NCBI GenBank assembly: GCA_900708905.1
Contig: CAADRB010000008.1
Span: 1,581,449-1,645,448 of the forward strand
Direction of reading: 5' to 3'
DNA length: 64,000 nucleotides
DNA from: Hymenolepis diminuta
Lineage: Eukaryota; Platyhelminthes; Cestoda; Cyclophyllidea; Hymenolepididae
Both the position numbers and the translations under genes were made by a program. Positions 39,064 through 51,060 of this stretch are shown here, in pieces. The notes beneath the pieces were generated by a model, which was given only the letters and a program-made list of their open reading frames with translations, was not told the DNA's origin and made no database searches. Positions within the stretch are counted from its first letter, which is position 1; each line of letters opens with the position of its first letter.

Positions 39064-42000
39064 CTGTATTAGATGAATAATAGTACTATGAAGTTTAACT
39101 AACCAAAATGAACAGTGAAGATTTACGGATCTTTTTAGTGGCCTCTTTAATGACCCATGGTCATTTCTCATATCCCTGTGACAATCATATTACGCTGAAA
39201 TTCCTATTATTAGACAACAATTAAATGAAAAGAGGCAGCCATATATCAATAGGATTTAAGAAAATGTATCATTAAGTGATACAAACAAAAGTGAATCTAT
39301 ACAAAGGTGATACTTTTTCCCACATCAGGTCACAGTTTGTAGCAGATGGCTATGGGAAGGCATAGCTATATTCAATTTAGCACTGCATTAAGTGGTCAAC
39401 GTATTTCATTAACTTGACTATTGGAAACGTATTTTTAAAAAAATTTAGTGAAAAGATGATCCCCATGTACAGGCTGAAGTTATAGAGAAATAACAGTGGA
39501 ATTTGTGGTCTACATTCTTGACCGTTTTAGGTGCACAAATGGTTTAACTCCGACGTAATGTCAAAATTTTTATTATCTTCTTTGTTTGAGATTGTTCAGA
39601 TGATTCAATTTGATCGAACGGGAGCTTAACTAGAGGTTATACCAGTAATCATCAAGAAATCTATGCTAGCAAAGGAGTAGATATTAAAATGTAGCAACGG
39701 TGCGTCAAATATATTGTTGCTTGTCTTATCTATCTCCACTTAGCTGTAAAAAAGATACAAATAAACCGAGATGGCATAACTAACCGGGGAAATAAGTCAA
39801 CCTCTTAACAAACTCTGAACATCGTGAGCGAACTCTCACCTTTGAACTTAGGAGTCAAATTTAGATGATTGAGCATCAAAAAATGAACTGTTCCTCATAT
39901 AAGAATATATGCAACTCAATGCTCCCTGATTCAAAACGTCCTGAATTCATTAAATACTTATCCTTGTTTCATATTTTATAGAATTCTTTTGCTTTCCAAT
40001 GACAAAGATGAATGTTTTGCCCTTCCAAAGAAAATAATAATCGTAATTATTAGCTTCTAACAAGTTAAAATATCTGATAAATGAGAGCATCTTCGATCGA
40101 CACCAAAGGCCTTATTTTATCAATATAGGAAAATCAGAACCAATACCAGAATGTACCGGCTAATACTAAACCAAAGCAACTTCAACTCGTGATTCCATTG
40201 TTATTAAAACGGGGTAACATTGTGTTGAGTGATTTTACAACACATAAGAACCCACCTCACAACGGTAGCACTCAATATGGAATTCCTTATTCATGGCGAC
40301 AACCCGAAGAACTTCGTCAGCGGGCTAAAAATGAAAAAGTAAGAAATGAGAGGTTATCACACGCAACCTACTTACTTAGTAGTAAGAAGAACACAAAATG
40401 CCGACTTACTGAATCAGGGAGAATGGGATTAGCACAGGCAGCACAAGTGGGCGCAGTGGCCAAGTAAAAGTCATAAAGGCAAAAAATACGACCTTCAGCA
40501 TCAACTGTAAAGGCATCTTCACCAAGGCACTTATTGCAAACTGTGCATCTGAAACAACCAGGGTGGTAGGATTTGCCCATGGCTTGAAGGATCTTTAAAA
40601 GTGTGAAAACGTCAGGTTTAATTAACTTGAATTCAGTAGAATAAAAGTTCTTGTTTGATAAGTAAGCGGTTAAACAAATGCTTGATGACAGTCTTGCGAT
40701 GGTGAAAACGGTATTAAGTAGAAAAGACACTTATCACTTACAGTTTGAGCAATGATGTGTCCACAGACAGTACATTTCTCTGCCATTCGTTGAAATCCAC
40801 AGTACTGGAGGAACCGCAAAAATATTTTACTCTTTATGAACAGGGATACAAAATATGTGCAGGAAGAACTGTTCTTACAAGGTAGTCTTCTTCACAGTAG
40901 ATTTTGTCTTGGTCCTTGTAGAATGTTTTGCCACGCAATGTGCGCTCTAAGATAAAAAAATTCCAATAATAAATGCACGGTCCGATGGCAGACTTAATAA
41001 GTGATAAGAACTTAATTCAAACTGACTCTCAACCGGTAATTGGAATGGGAACCATCATTGATGATAAGTAAGTGACAACTCGGTTAGCTCTGCTAGGTTA
41101 AAAAGTTTTCATTGGTTCAAAGCTACGAATATTAGTTTATATCGGCTAAACGTTCTACTAAAATGAAGATGGAAGTGGTGCGACCACCCTGTATTTAAAC
41201 TCACGCAATTTCAGATATTAGCTTTCTTCTAGCATCGGGCAATCTAGAATTGGTTCGTGAAATATGTAACCGTGAAGCCGCAAAAGATTTCATACCTCCA
41301 TTGATGAATATCAGTACAATTGTCCCTAAAGTGTCTTGAAAACTATCCTCCAACAGAAACGAACTTCTTACCTATCCTGGGAATGTTAGGGGCAAAGAAG
41401 GAGAAATTGCAACCGAAGTTCAGAGATCGTTCACTTTTTAAGGAAGACATTTTATCTTCCTCCCTATTTGATAACAGTAATATTTAAAGCTGGGCATCTT
41501 TATGTCCAAATCGTAATTCAAATGCGAATAGTAACTGGTCATTTTGTTGATCTAATGCACTTAATTCTGAAAATAAATAATGAGACTGTCCAAAAGGCAG
41601 CACTTTAGGACTTCGCGATATTTAAGCTAATTATATTTTTTAACTTTTACCTCAGTTGCTCAATGAAATTAACAAAAAAAACAACATTAAGAAGAAAAAA
41701 TGAGATGACAGGATCGATCATCACAGCGAACAATAGGCCAATAAGCACAGGAGATTGTGAATACACCCTTAATCAGTAATTTGGGGGTGAAATCATGAAA
41801 TTAGATCTCTTTTATTATACGGACTGCCCACGAAATAAACATTGTAAAACCTGAATTCAAAAATGTGATGCAGTAAGATTCTTTGACTTTGCTCTTAACA
41901 TCATTCGATACCCCTCCTCTTTATTAATTACTGAACCAATTGTAAATTAATTTTAGCTGTTTATCCACAATGAAGAGTCGTAAATTATTTGCCTTAATGT

Positions 42001-45000
42001 AGGTTATAATAGGATATACATATCAACCGACGGTATGAGTCAAAAGATGGACATCTCTCAAAGGTTTCATTCAACTGATCAGTTAAGATACGGGAGAGAT
42101 GTATCAATACAATAATTTACAATTTAGATGAAATTAAATTTCTGTTATGTTAAAAGAGCCTGAAGTACCGAGAGGTATTGTCTTAGAAAAAAATTAAATT
42201 CACATTATTTTTAACAGTTCAAATAGAAAGAATATGGTCTATGGAGCCCAAATTCAGAATATAATAATTTAACTTTACGTGGCGCTATATAAAGTTGTCG
42301 GCCTCAACTGTTGGCGAATTCTGAAGTCGAAAATACTATCCAGCAGTTAATCTTCATATTAAGAAACCAAATAAAGATTGAGAATAACTGTCAGAGTCTG
42401 AAGAATTCAATTATGCATATATTCTCTAAACTGCTTGAAGGTAAGTCACTTTCGATCGCTTTCAGTAATGTGGTTCATAATAAAGATTTTTCAGCATCAA
42501 TCCTTGATCAAGTCTCCCAAACGTATTTGGGAAAACGTTTTTCGAAAAAAGTCTTGGACAGAGGGGAAGCACCATAGAGGATCGCCAATGAGAAACTGGA
42601 ATTTAACCTTTAATTAACTAATTACTACACCACCAACACACAATTCTGGGACCAGTTTTCATTATCATGGAAACATGGATCCACGTGCTTAGTACTATCA
42701 TAGAACACCAGTAGTGCCACTTTTTTCTTCAAACAAATAGTAATGCTTGATTTAATCTAATGTCTCTCAAAAACGAAAACGCACAGAGAAAGATTGACTA
42801 AAGGCCGAGAAGAAGAACCATTCCGATGGTGCAAAGCTTTTGACTAATAGCCACCAACTTAAATAAATTTCAACACAGATGTGATGCAAAATATAATCAT
42901 AAATCAAAAATCCAAGGGCTTAGGAATTCCAGAAATTGGGGGCTGAAAATGAAAAAAATTGCATAATTAAATTCTGTACCCTCAAGCAAATTTGCATGCC
43001 AATAGACTTCAATGAACTACGGACTGATCCAATGCAATTGGCCCATTAAAATTAGTGGCAGATTTCTCCAATCCACCAATCAGTTCCAATCACCACTTCA
43101 CACAAGTCACTAAGAAATGTACGAATTAAAGAGCACTTACAGAATCAAACATTTAGTGCTGCATTCTTTTGCGATTACCAGTATGAGCGCCTTCCTTGAT
43201 ATTTATCCAGTATAACAGGGGGTTAAGGGGGGGGGATTTTTTATTCCCTCGACAAATGCCAACAAGTGATAAAGAAGAGGAGAAAGGAATTCACATTCTT
43301 AATCTAAATGATGATGATTATATCTAGGTGTACTATCCGAGACCACCAGGCTTGTTTTACTGACGTTATTATGAAGCAAACAGGAGCTTAACAAAGTATT
43401 AGGGTGAAGAGATAGAGAAACGGCACACACAAGGTATGTGCCTGTGTTACTACATTAATCAAAGAGCACATTTGCATTGGTGCATCTACCTGTGTTGCTT
43501 ACGTAAGCATGTATTACTGTAGATTTACATTCCAGAGAAAGCCGAAAGCTTATTGTTAGTCTGAAATCTAATAAAATATTTACTGACTGTATTTAATGAC
43601 TACCTTTATAACTTCGAAATAGAATTACAAAAATATTCACTGTTATAAATATTTCAAATCGATACTGATTTTGCTGGTACTGACCACTATTCGATTGCGG
43701 TTAGCTTAAAAATGTTTTCATCTGATATAACAAGCACGTAAAGAGGCAATTAGCCATACAACCACTCTTCCTATTTTTACCCTGGCGGGTGTGTGATTTC
43801 ATGTACATATTTCGAATTCAAGGATGGTCAACGAAAAGAAGACAATGGTTTCCATGAGTACAGCCTTCAGAATCACACTTTGTAAGTTGAAGGTGGAAAA
43901 GAATGTTAAAATGCAGAGAAGTAACCATAAAGTTCTGAGGAGCTCTTTCTTCAATGTTCTAGGATTTGAAAGATATACGTTCCTTTGTTCAATTCGTAAC
44001 CTTGATAGGATCTTTAAATAAATGGGCTTATTAGGTTAAATCGATACAAATTGAACTAAATGCGATTTGTAAATTAACTAAACTGAAGGTCAAAACAAGA
44101 AAAAATATAAAAATGTAGGCTTCTTAAAGATAATGTAGGGTGACTGAATAAGTAAATATTTAACACATATTATACATCCCGATGGTAGACACTTTTTATG
44201 TATTAAATTTAGCTGAAAGATTTAAATTTTAGTTTTTTTCAAGAATTTAAGGAATGCATTAATTGTTAGAAAAAAAATTGTTTTCAATATAAAAAAAGTG
44301 TATAGTAGTTCGGGTCAGAACGCATGGTTTGTTTAAATAACCTCATTTCGATTGAAGAATAAACGGTTTTAACCTCAAGTTTTAGAGTTCATTATTATTT
44401 AATTAAATTAATTTGTGTCGCTCGCAAATGAGAGCATCTAAGGAAGACGACAAATCACTCAATTCGTCTCACTATTTAATCAAAAGGAAACCGAAAGAGC
44501 ATAGGGTAATAAGCAAAGTACTATCTACATAATTTCGAGTTCCAAATAGTGAAGTCAGCTTAGGACATTATTATAATGCTCCAGATTCAAAAGGTCAGGT
44601 AAACTAAAGAACTTTTTAATTTCCCGACTTCCATTCACACCACTCCCAACTTACTGCTCTCCATGTCTAAACGATTGCCAAAATTAAAAACAGTAAATTT
44701 CTCTTATTCATAGCATTTCTACTGCATAAAGATCTCTACATGGGAAAGTTCATTAAACCTAGTTAGTGTTAATAAACTCCCTAATTGAATGTGAGAGCTC
44801 GTCCACAACTGAAACAAATGAGTTCATAAGAGAGGGAGTGGCTAACCAGTGTTGTAGTATTGTGTATAAGTTTAAAAAATCAATTGAGAGAGTGCATCTT
44901 ATAATACTTGCGTTCGGTGGAGCGTAGTTCAATGATTCCTTCATAAAGGCAGTTCTGCAAAATAAGACCTAAGATCATAGAAGGAAAGCGTTTACCAACA

Positions 45001-48000
45001 CTTATCATGGACAGAACGGTAGAACGCTAAAGGCCCTTCAATGAGAAACTATTATCTTTCTCTCTCTTTCCCGATCAATGTTAACCAGAACGATTGATCA
45101 TGTCGTTTGTTAGATGTGTACCAGTGGGTACCGAAATTCGTGAACTCTACAAATGAATAAGTGAACGTAGCACGGCGGCATCAATAAAGTTGCTTCACGA
45201 ACGACAGCCAATGGTTTGAGTTCACTGTAATATTAGATTTAGCCCCAAATTTTATACCTAATGTGAGCAACTTACGCATCGATTTTCACGATGGAAAGCA
45301 ATAGAAATTAATATCAGATTAACTCTTATCGAATCCCCGAAATTCCCATGAAATACACTAGTAACACATCATTAAAATTAACGAAAGTGATGGAATTAAA
45401 TTAATCACTTTTAACTAAACAAATTTCCATTGGATGAAGGAAAACGTAAAGAGGATACTTCCTAACAATATCCGTTTAATAAACCGACTTTTTGACAGTA
45501 CAAAAATTAGAAAATAGCCAAGGTGGAATACTCAAATGTAAATTAAGCTCAGTTAGGTAATTTGCACTCAACTGAGGCTTGAATTGATTAACGTACCATT
45601 TGAGCACACAGTTTTAATCTCTTCACCTCTCTAAATTAAAAAATAATGTCAATGACTCAGTCCTGAAATGGTTTTTGTATTTGACCTCCTCTAAATACTC
45701 TTGGTATTTCGAAGCTTTAAGCCCTACTAGGCCAACTTATACCAACTACTCATTCGGTAGCTATAACGATGGGGATAGAAATAAGCGCTAATTCTTTAAA
45801 TTAATACGTCCCGAGATATACACTTCGATATATGATCAAGCAAATTAGAACAAGTTCATAAAACGCGTGCAATTTCGATAATGTCAATGAACATTAAATC
45901 ATAGTAATTTATACAGCCTTAGAACTAAGCTTCAACCGAAAATAACATTCTCAAATGTCCAAAGCCGACAACTATTCTTTTCAGGATCAAAATATCCTTA
46001 TTTCCCTCTCCAACTCTTAACAGTCCTACATAACCCTATTCAACTTCATTCCGATTTCATAGTAATCCGTATTTAAGAAGGATTGTTCAAGAAAACATAC
46101 TATCTCTAAAATCACAAAACCCGAGTCACACCGTCTGCCAGATAGATGATTCACCAGTTGACCAAGAATTGTGGTAATAACAAACGGAAATGAGCAATCA
46201 TACTATGACAAAACATGATGCATCATTAGGTAACCCAATGAATGTATAAAAAAACGTGAAGGAGGAATATATGGACTTCGATATAATATACCACAGAGAA
46301 TATTCTAGAGTCAATCAGTGCAAATGAAAAAAACAGTTAAACAATATTTTAGAAAATTGATATCTTTTGTGATCTAATGGTCAGCAAAAATGAAGGATTT
46401 TCGTCAAAGTCAGGGCAATCTGAGAAGCGGTAAGAATTAAACAAAACCCGCCAAAAACGAACTAGTATTACAAAGCAAAACCTTAACCATTCTTCAGGAT
46501 ATAAAGTTGACAAAATAATCGATTCTTAAAAGAAACCAACTTACTGCTATATTAATCAGTGAAATTAAACTGAAATGCTATTAGAATAAATTACAAGAAA
46601 TTACCACTCAACTCAGTGTGAAAGTCCGCAAGACATAGGGGTCATCCAATGCTTATGGTGTAATTTAACTACCACAGAAAAGCCAAATAATTCTCCTGAT
46701 TGAGTAATTAAGCGTGCGCACTCCGTTGCAATACTAGCAAGCAAATACAACAAGAAATTGCCCGAACAATCACAGTGTAATACCTAAAAAACTTCAAATG
46801 CAGATATTTCAGCGTCAAACTATAATAGCTCTTCTTTTCCTCATGATATAAAAACTCAGAAACAGTACGAACTATGGCCGTTAAGTAACAAGTGTTGAAT
46901 CAAATGAAGAAAGCCTTTCACCCGATTCTATTCTCTTAATCCCTTATTGCGCCTGCTCCTTCATTCAGCGATTTCTTGTTCAGAAAAGCACATATAACTT
47001 ACAAAATTGAATAATAATAAGAAAATCTAACCAACATTCAAGGGGCGTAAAGTATGAAAATAAGAGAGACTCACGGCAACAGCAGCAGATGAAGCACTTA
47101 TCATGATAGAAACATCCGAGAGCCTGGCAAGCTGTCGTAACATTAGTAATTCTTCCACTGCATTCTGCACAGATACCTAAAGAGGGAGAAGACGCGGCTA
47201 GAGAAGTGGAAGAGGAGCTATTGCTACGCGACAGTACCACGGAGTGATGATGTGGTGATAGTTCTGCTGATGTTCCTCCTTCGGTAGACAAAAGACGCCG
47301 CTCAGAGGGCAAAAGCATGGCTACTTGCCCGTATGTCTATGTGGCAGCAGCCAGATATTTGTGTGTGCGCTGCTACCTCTTTTCCTCCATTCTATTCTAT
47401 TCTATTCACGCGCGGTGCGGTGGAGGGCGTGAAGGCTGGAAGCCTATTGGCACTAGGTGGCACATACGGACGCGTTGGTGTACCAATGAGAGATGAGTGC
47501 ACAAAAGAGGCCATTGATTCAGCACTGAATGAGGATTTTACTGAATATTTGAGGAAATAGGTGCTGTATGTGCCAGTAAGAAAGTTACAGGAAAACATTT
47601 TAAATTCTTTAATAATTAGAAGAAAGACGGATATTGAGGATATGACACTGTAACGTTACAAATAACTTCTAGAACGATATTATTTCCAATTTTATTAAAA
47701 ATTCCTGCTTCGCTCTGACTGTATGAATTTCAGAAACGACAATGAACAGAGCATCATCAGAGATCGATGTGTCTAGCTTCTATTCCCATAGTGATTTATA
47801 CCGTCAACAGATAAGCATGTCAATTTTGACATTTTTCACTCCGAATTCAAAAATAATTTTAGAATATTAGTCTCAACAATTTCATGATATTCGGCAGATC
47901 CAAGTAAAGATACTCAACCTTCAACCACCGCCAAATATAACAGAAGAGATAAGTGTGAACTTTCGTGAATATTAATTTTTTTCATAGGTTATCACGAAGC

Positions 48001-49650
48001 CATTACATTTGTATGAGCGGCTTCAGTAATTATACAAGTATAACAATTATGTTGAGTATTTTGGTCGTTTAAAGCTAGTGTGCATATTTAGCATATGATA
48101 AAATGGGCTAGAGATTCAAACGCTTCGGTTAGTACAGTAAAAACTGATCGAGTGTAGATTTTAGATTTGAGACGCTTCAAGAAGATTTCCTCTACTATAG
48201 ATGGGTTTCAAGACACAATCATTCCAAACGCTTAGGATGTCATAATAACTCCCAAGCCCCTTCAGAAAATGGTTTTTTAATACACAACTTGGATAGAGGA
48301 GTAGCTTTATGGAGCCTCTTCTTTAGTCAGACTTAGCCAGTGTGGTCAGCCATTTCACTCACTGGGCGTATGCCGATGGGCATCGAATAAGTAATTTCTA
48401 ACCTCGCAGACGAGTGCGTTAACCCCCGCGCAACTTTGTACACACGCATGGATTACTATTTCTATACAAATTCCAGCCGGATAAAGTTAAATGTTTTAGG
48501 TAACTTTTAGAGGAAAAGATCCCTTAAACTTTTATTCGATTTACAGAAATTTCGGAAACAGATAAGATAGCTAAGAGAAAAGTTATGTTGCAGGTTAACT
48601 ATCGCCTTGCTCATAAAGATTTTCCTTTTTTATGAAACGACATCTTTCCATTCAACTCGTATATAATACTGATACAGCTCATCAAGTTGACAGTGATCTC
48701 TACAATCTGCAAATTTCGCCCGGTACTAATTAATTCTAGACCTATGGACTGAACTCAATCTATTGAGTATTGTTAAATGACTCCTGAAAATTGTCATAGT
48801 CCCGTGGTCGTATAGACATATTTAGTCTAAACGTCAAATTATGGGAAGTTAAGCGGGACCGAGTTTACGGCTTAATACTTTGAAAATTACCTTTGATGCA
48901 TTTTTTATCAGTGAACGTATAGATGGCAAAACAAACTCACCTTGTTTCCAATAAGTCAGTGAATTATTTCTCGATGCCGTTCTATTCACACCACCACTAC
49001 CGCTATTAACATAATAGAAAAGAGGACGTTGGTTGAACAGTATGTCGTTTACTTGAGTTTCTAAAGTAAACCCTCCCTCGACTAACCTCTACATAGCAGG
49101 AGTATTCGATCTCTTCGCCAAATTCTAACAGCAGATAGTTAAGGGACTCTGGAATGGGACTTTAGTCATCCCAGGGTTTAGATTAGTAGTTAAATACTGT
49201 GAATACCCTGGTTAACGGAAAGAAACTCTAGAGGTCAACCGCGACATCCTTGACTACTGAACTTATTAATAGCTAAACAAACTCACCATATTTCCAATCA
49301 GTTGGTGGATTACTTCCCGAAGTCGCACTATTAACACCACTGCTACTACCACTATTAAGTTGAGAAGAGGAAGGTGGTGGCTGATTCATGACCCTCTGAA
49401 CCGTATGTCGTCTAATACTCGAATCTCCAAAAATGACTTCTCGTCGATTAGTCTCTATGGGTGGGGGTGATGAAAAGGTTATATTGAGTGCAGTGGAAAC
49501 TCGATGACCTGGAGAGTTGGGGTCAGGAGAGAGTAATTTGCCCGTGGTGGTGGGGGAGAGAGGCAATCGGTTTGACACGGCTGGCGGCGCCGCGATAATA
49601 GTGTGTTTTGAGGCGTAAGGTGGTGGTGGTGGCGGTGATGTTGACTGCAT
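38638..49650 (-). CDS. jub: Ajuba/LIMD1/WTIP-family LIM protein (eight coding exons)
   Basis: Cytoplasmic/junctional adaptor with three C-terminal LIM domains. Family members bind and restrain LATS/Warts in Hippo signalling and also act at adherens junctions and in mRNA silencing. Exons in transcription order: 49650-49287, 47540-47410, 47336-47075, 40946-40879, 40804-40742, 40592-40410, 40324-40256, 39063-38638. They join in frame to 521 residues. Residues 1-220 form a Pro/Ser-rich pre-LIM region. LIM1 (221-275), LIM2 (286-345) and LIM3 (346-417) keep all zinc ligands. ACQALG in LIM1 and ILQAMGKSYHPGCFRC in LIM2 separate this family from zyxin/TRIP6 and paxillin. A 104-residue Ser/Gly-rich tail follows. 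The pre-LIM region is short for the family. An upstream coding exon is possible because an acceptor lies 7 nt before the ATG. Confidence 0.88.
40256..40324 (-). CDS. jub: LIM gene exon 7: LIM3 middle
   Basis: 23 codons encoding PADEVLRVVAMNKEF and HIECYRCE, with the His and Cys ligands of LIM3. Acceptor TTCATTTTTAG|CCC, donor GAG|GTGGGT, phase 0 both sides. Confidence 0.85.
40410..40592 (-). CDS. jub: LIM gene exon 6: LIM2 and start of LIM3
   Basis: Begins ILQAMGKSYHPGCFRCTVCN, nearly identical to vertebrate Ajuba-family LIM2. It ends CAACANPILPDS, the first cysteine pair of LIM3. Acceptor TTTTAAAG, donor TCA|GTAAGT, phase 0 both sides. Confidence 0.9.
40742..40804 (-). CDS. jub: LIM gene exon 5: LIM1-LIM2 junction
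   Basis: 21 codons, YCGFQRMAEKCTVCGHIIAQ plus Thr, bounded by CCTCCAG and ACT|GTAAGT. It matches the segment joining LIM1 and LIM2 in Ajuba/LIMD1 and opens LIM2 with CTVC. Confidence 0.87.
40879..40946 (-). CDS. jub: LIM gene exon 4: second half of LIM1
   Basis: Encodes QRTLRGKTFYKDQ and DKIYCEEDYL; the Cys and Asp of CEED complete the second zinc site. Acceptor ATCTTAG|AGCGC, donor CTT|GTAAGA, phase 1 in and phase 0 out. Confidence 0.85.
41000..47074. other. large intron 3 of the LIM gene, nothing recognised
   Basis: Only short open frames (88 codons or fewer), no SINE copy and no exon-like conserved block on either strand. There is a G run near 43,225. Confidence 0.45.
47075..47336 (-). 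CDS. jub: LIM gene exon 3: Ser-rich linker and first half of LIM1
   Basis: A 73-bp intron ending CTGCCACATAG precedes it. The end of the exon encodes GICAECSGRI, ACQALGCFYH and DKCFICCCC, i.e. the first LIM1 zinc finger and the start of the second. Donor C|GTGAGT, phase 1, before a 6.1-kb intron. Confidence 0.82.
47410..47540 (-). CDS. jub: LIM gene exon 2: pre-LIM linker
   Basis: Acceptor TTTCCTCAAATATTCAG|TA takes phase 1 from exon 1. It encodes VKSSFSAESMASF...TPSTAPR and ends in phase 0 at CGC|GTGAAT. No domain; assigned by composition, open frame and matching phases, so less certain than the LIM exons. Confidence 0.6.
48299..48432 (-). repeat. tRNA-derived SINE copy inside LIM-gene intron 1
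   Basis: Read on the minus strand: GGTTAACGCACTCGTCTGCG, then TTATTCGATGCCCATCGGCA (B-box side), and GAGGCTCCATAAAGCTACTCC as 3' body. It lies in the same orientation as the host gene. Confidence 0.6.
48941..49050 (-). pseudogene. decayed duplicate of the end of LIM-gene exon 1
   Basis: Offset by 346 bp from the exon, this stretch reads NSGSGGVNRTASRNNSLTYW and then KQ before a G|GTGAGTTTG donor. The real exon has LNSGSSSGVNSATSGSNPPT then DWKY and the same donor. Upstream the similarity continues (CGACATACTGTTCA against CGACATACGGTTCA), but a small deletion shifts the frame. No matching acceptor was seen. Confidence 0.6.
49287..49650 (-). CDS. jub: LIM gene exon 1: proline/serine-rich N-terminus
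   Basis: Opens MQSTSPPPPPPYASK and continues as low-complexity Pro/Ser/Asn sequence ending PTDWKY plus one base (phase 1). The donor is G|GTGAGT. The ATG follows an acceptor-like CTCTTTCTTAG by 7 nt. A decayed copy of its last 100 bp lies 346 bp downstream. Confidence 0.75.
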
Positions 49651-49657
49651 TTCTGAT

Positions 49658-49670
49658 CTAAGAAAGAGAC
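49658..49670 (-). promoter_or_regulatory. splice acceptor just before the LIM-gene ATG
   Basis: Minus-strand GTCTCTTTCTTAG ends 7 nt before the ATG. It would serve an upstream cis exon or, in an animal that uses a spliced leader, trans-splicing. The sequence alone does not choose between them. Confidence 0.5.
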
Positions 49671-50204
49671 GAATGCATTGAATAGTGGTTAAGCAGTGGA
49701 ATTGGAGATAGTCACCGTTACTATAATAAAAAAAATTCGAATTTGGAGGGATGGAGATTTAAAAATCTGGTCAATCCAACTAAATTGAGTTTATGCACAA
49801 AAATGTTATGATAGGCTAATAACAGAAAAGTTGCATGTGCTCTGATCCTTAAAGATCAGTAGATTATTTACCACTACTGAAATGAGTAAAAAAATAAACC
49901 TATTTTAGACTCGTCCATCAATCATCGTAAGACGCTATGAAGCAATAAGCAATTTCATTTCTCCTATCTTATGGACAATGAGTATTGAAGGAAGACCTTA
50001 TCGTTATCAAATTATAACGTAGCATCTTATCCAACATTGACTCTATTCTACTATATTAGCACTTTGAAACTTCATTAAAACCTTTCTTAGATAAAATCAC
50101 CAAATATATGTATTTTTCCTTGCCCATATCCATTCGGTAACATTTTATATCCCTGGAAATGATGAAAATCGAATGCAAGAACAAGTCGGGTAAACAGACA
50201 TTGA

Positions 50205-50395
50205 ATGCGCTGGTGACACGGTAATTAACGTGCTCATCTGTGAAGTCAGAGGTCACGGGTCCAATGCTCCTCAGTGTATGATCAGTGAGTGGACTGGCTA
50301 GTCACACCGTTTAAGTGTGCTTAATAAAGGGGCTGAAAGAATTCGATTTTCTCCCCATGGAGGCTCAATAATGTCACCTCCTAACCCAGGCTGTT
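50205..50395 (+). repeat. tRNA-derived SINE copy, near full length
   Basis: GCGCTGGTGACACGGTAATT (A-box side), AAGTCAGAGGTCACGGGTCC (B-box side), then GATTTTCTCCCCATGGAGGC and TCAATAATGTCACCTCC at the 3' end: about 190 bp. Confidence 0.65.
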
Positions 50396-50807
50396 TTGGA
50401 AAACAGGCTTGGGAAATATTATTAGAGTAGACATCCACCATCATGGTGCCCAGATGTTTCATTCCAAGAGATAATGCTGACTAGTTGAAAATAGCATAGA
50501 GAACAATGATGCGACCTACATGGCCGCGTCCTGTATTTGGGAGCATTACCAACACGTTTTTAATTAATGATAAACCTATGTACTAACTTTCTTTAAATGA
50601 TTACGTAATCTATTTTCATGGTTAATTTAAAAATGTTAACTGAAAAGACTCAAAAAATAAAAAGGAGGGAAAATGTACCGCCACTTCATCCATGGCGCAC
50701 GAAAGAGATACACAACTTAAACAAAACAGACGAAAAGAGAGATAAGTGTGAAAGAAACATCCAGAAAGAGATTGATTGTCATTTGGTTTCACCTTGAATG
50801 AACAGAG

Positions 50808-51060
50808 CTTACACAGTTCTGCCAACTTAAAATACTTAGCTGTCTCAGCCCTGGGAGGTTAAGACTGTAAGCTGATAAATCCATGGGACAATTCATGAAA
50901 TTTAGGACGTGAACTACCCATCCAGTAGATATTGTACAATCTAAATTCAAAATAAAATGAAGTAATCCTCTCTGATACCTTGACATTACTCTCAGCAGCT
51001 TTTCGATTAAAAATGTAAGTTTTTTAATTACTGTAAGCAATAATATCATAAAAATTCTTC
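50808..51060 (-). repeat. unnamed 400-bp dispersed repeat, copy 3, internally deleted
   Basis: On the minus strand it runs AAAGCTGCTGAGAGTAATGT, TACTGGATGGGTAGTTCACG, CCCATGGATT, then directly TTATCAGCTTACAGTCTTAA. Relative to the other copies it lacks the segment around GCTTGTCTAC. Confidence 0.6.

Noticed and set aside
38717..39080. Plus-strand open frames over the last LIM-gene exon
   Set aside because: Shadows of the low-complexity minus-strand tail; they show no domain or splice sites of their own.
40189..40467. Plus-strand 92-codon frame over LIM exons 6 and 7
   Set aside because: The minus strand encodes conserved LIM2/LIM3 residues with correct splice phases; the plus frame is a shadow.
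47333..47560. Plus-strand 75-codon frame over LIM-gene exon 2
   Set aside because: The minus strand explains this segment through phase-compatible splice sites and matching composition; the plus-strand translation has no recognisable feature.
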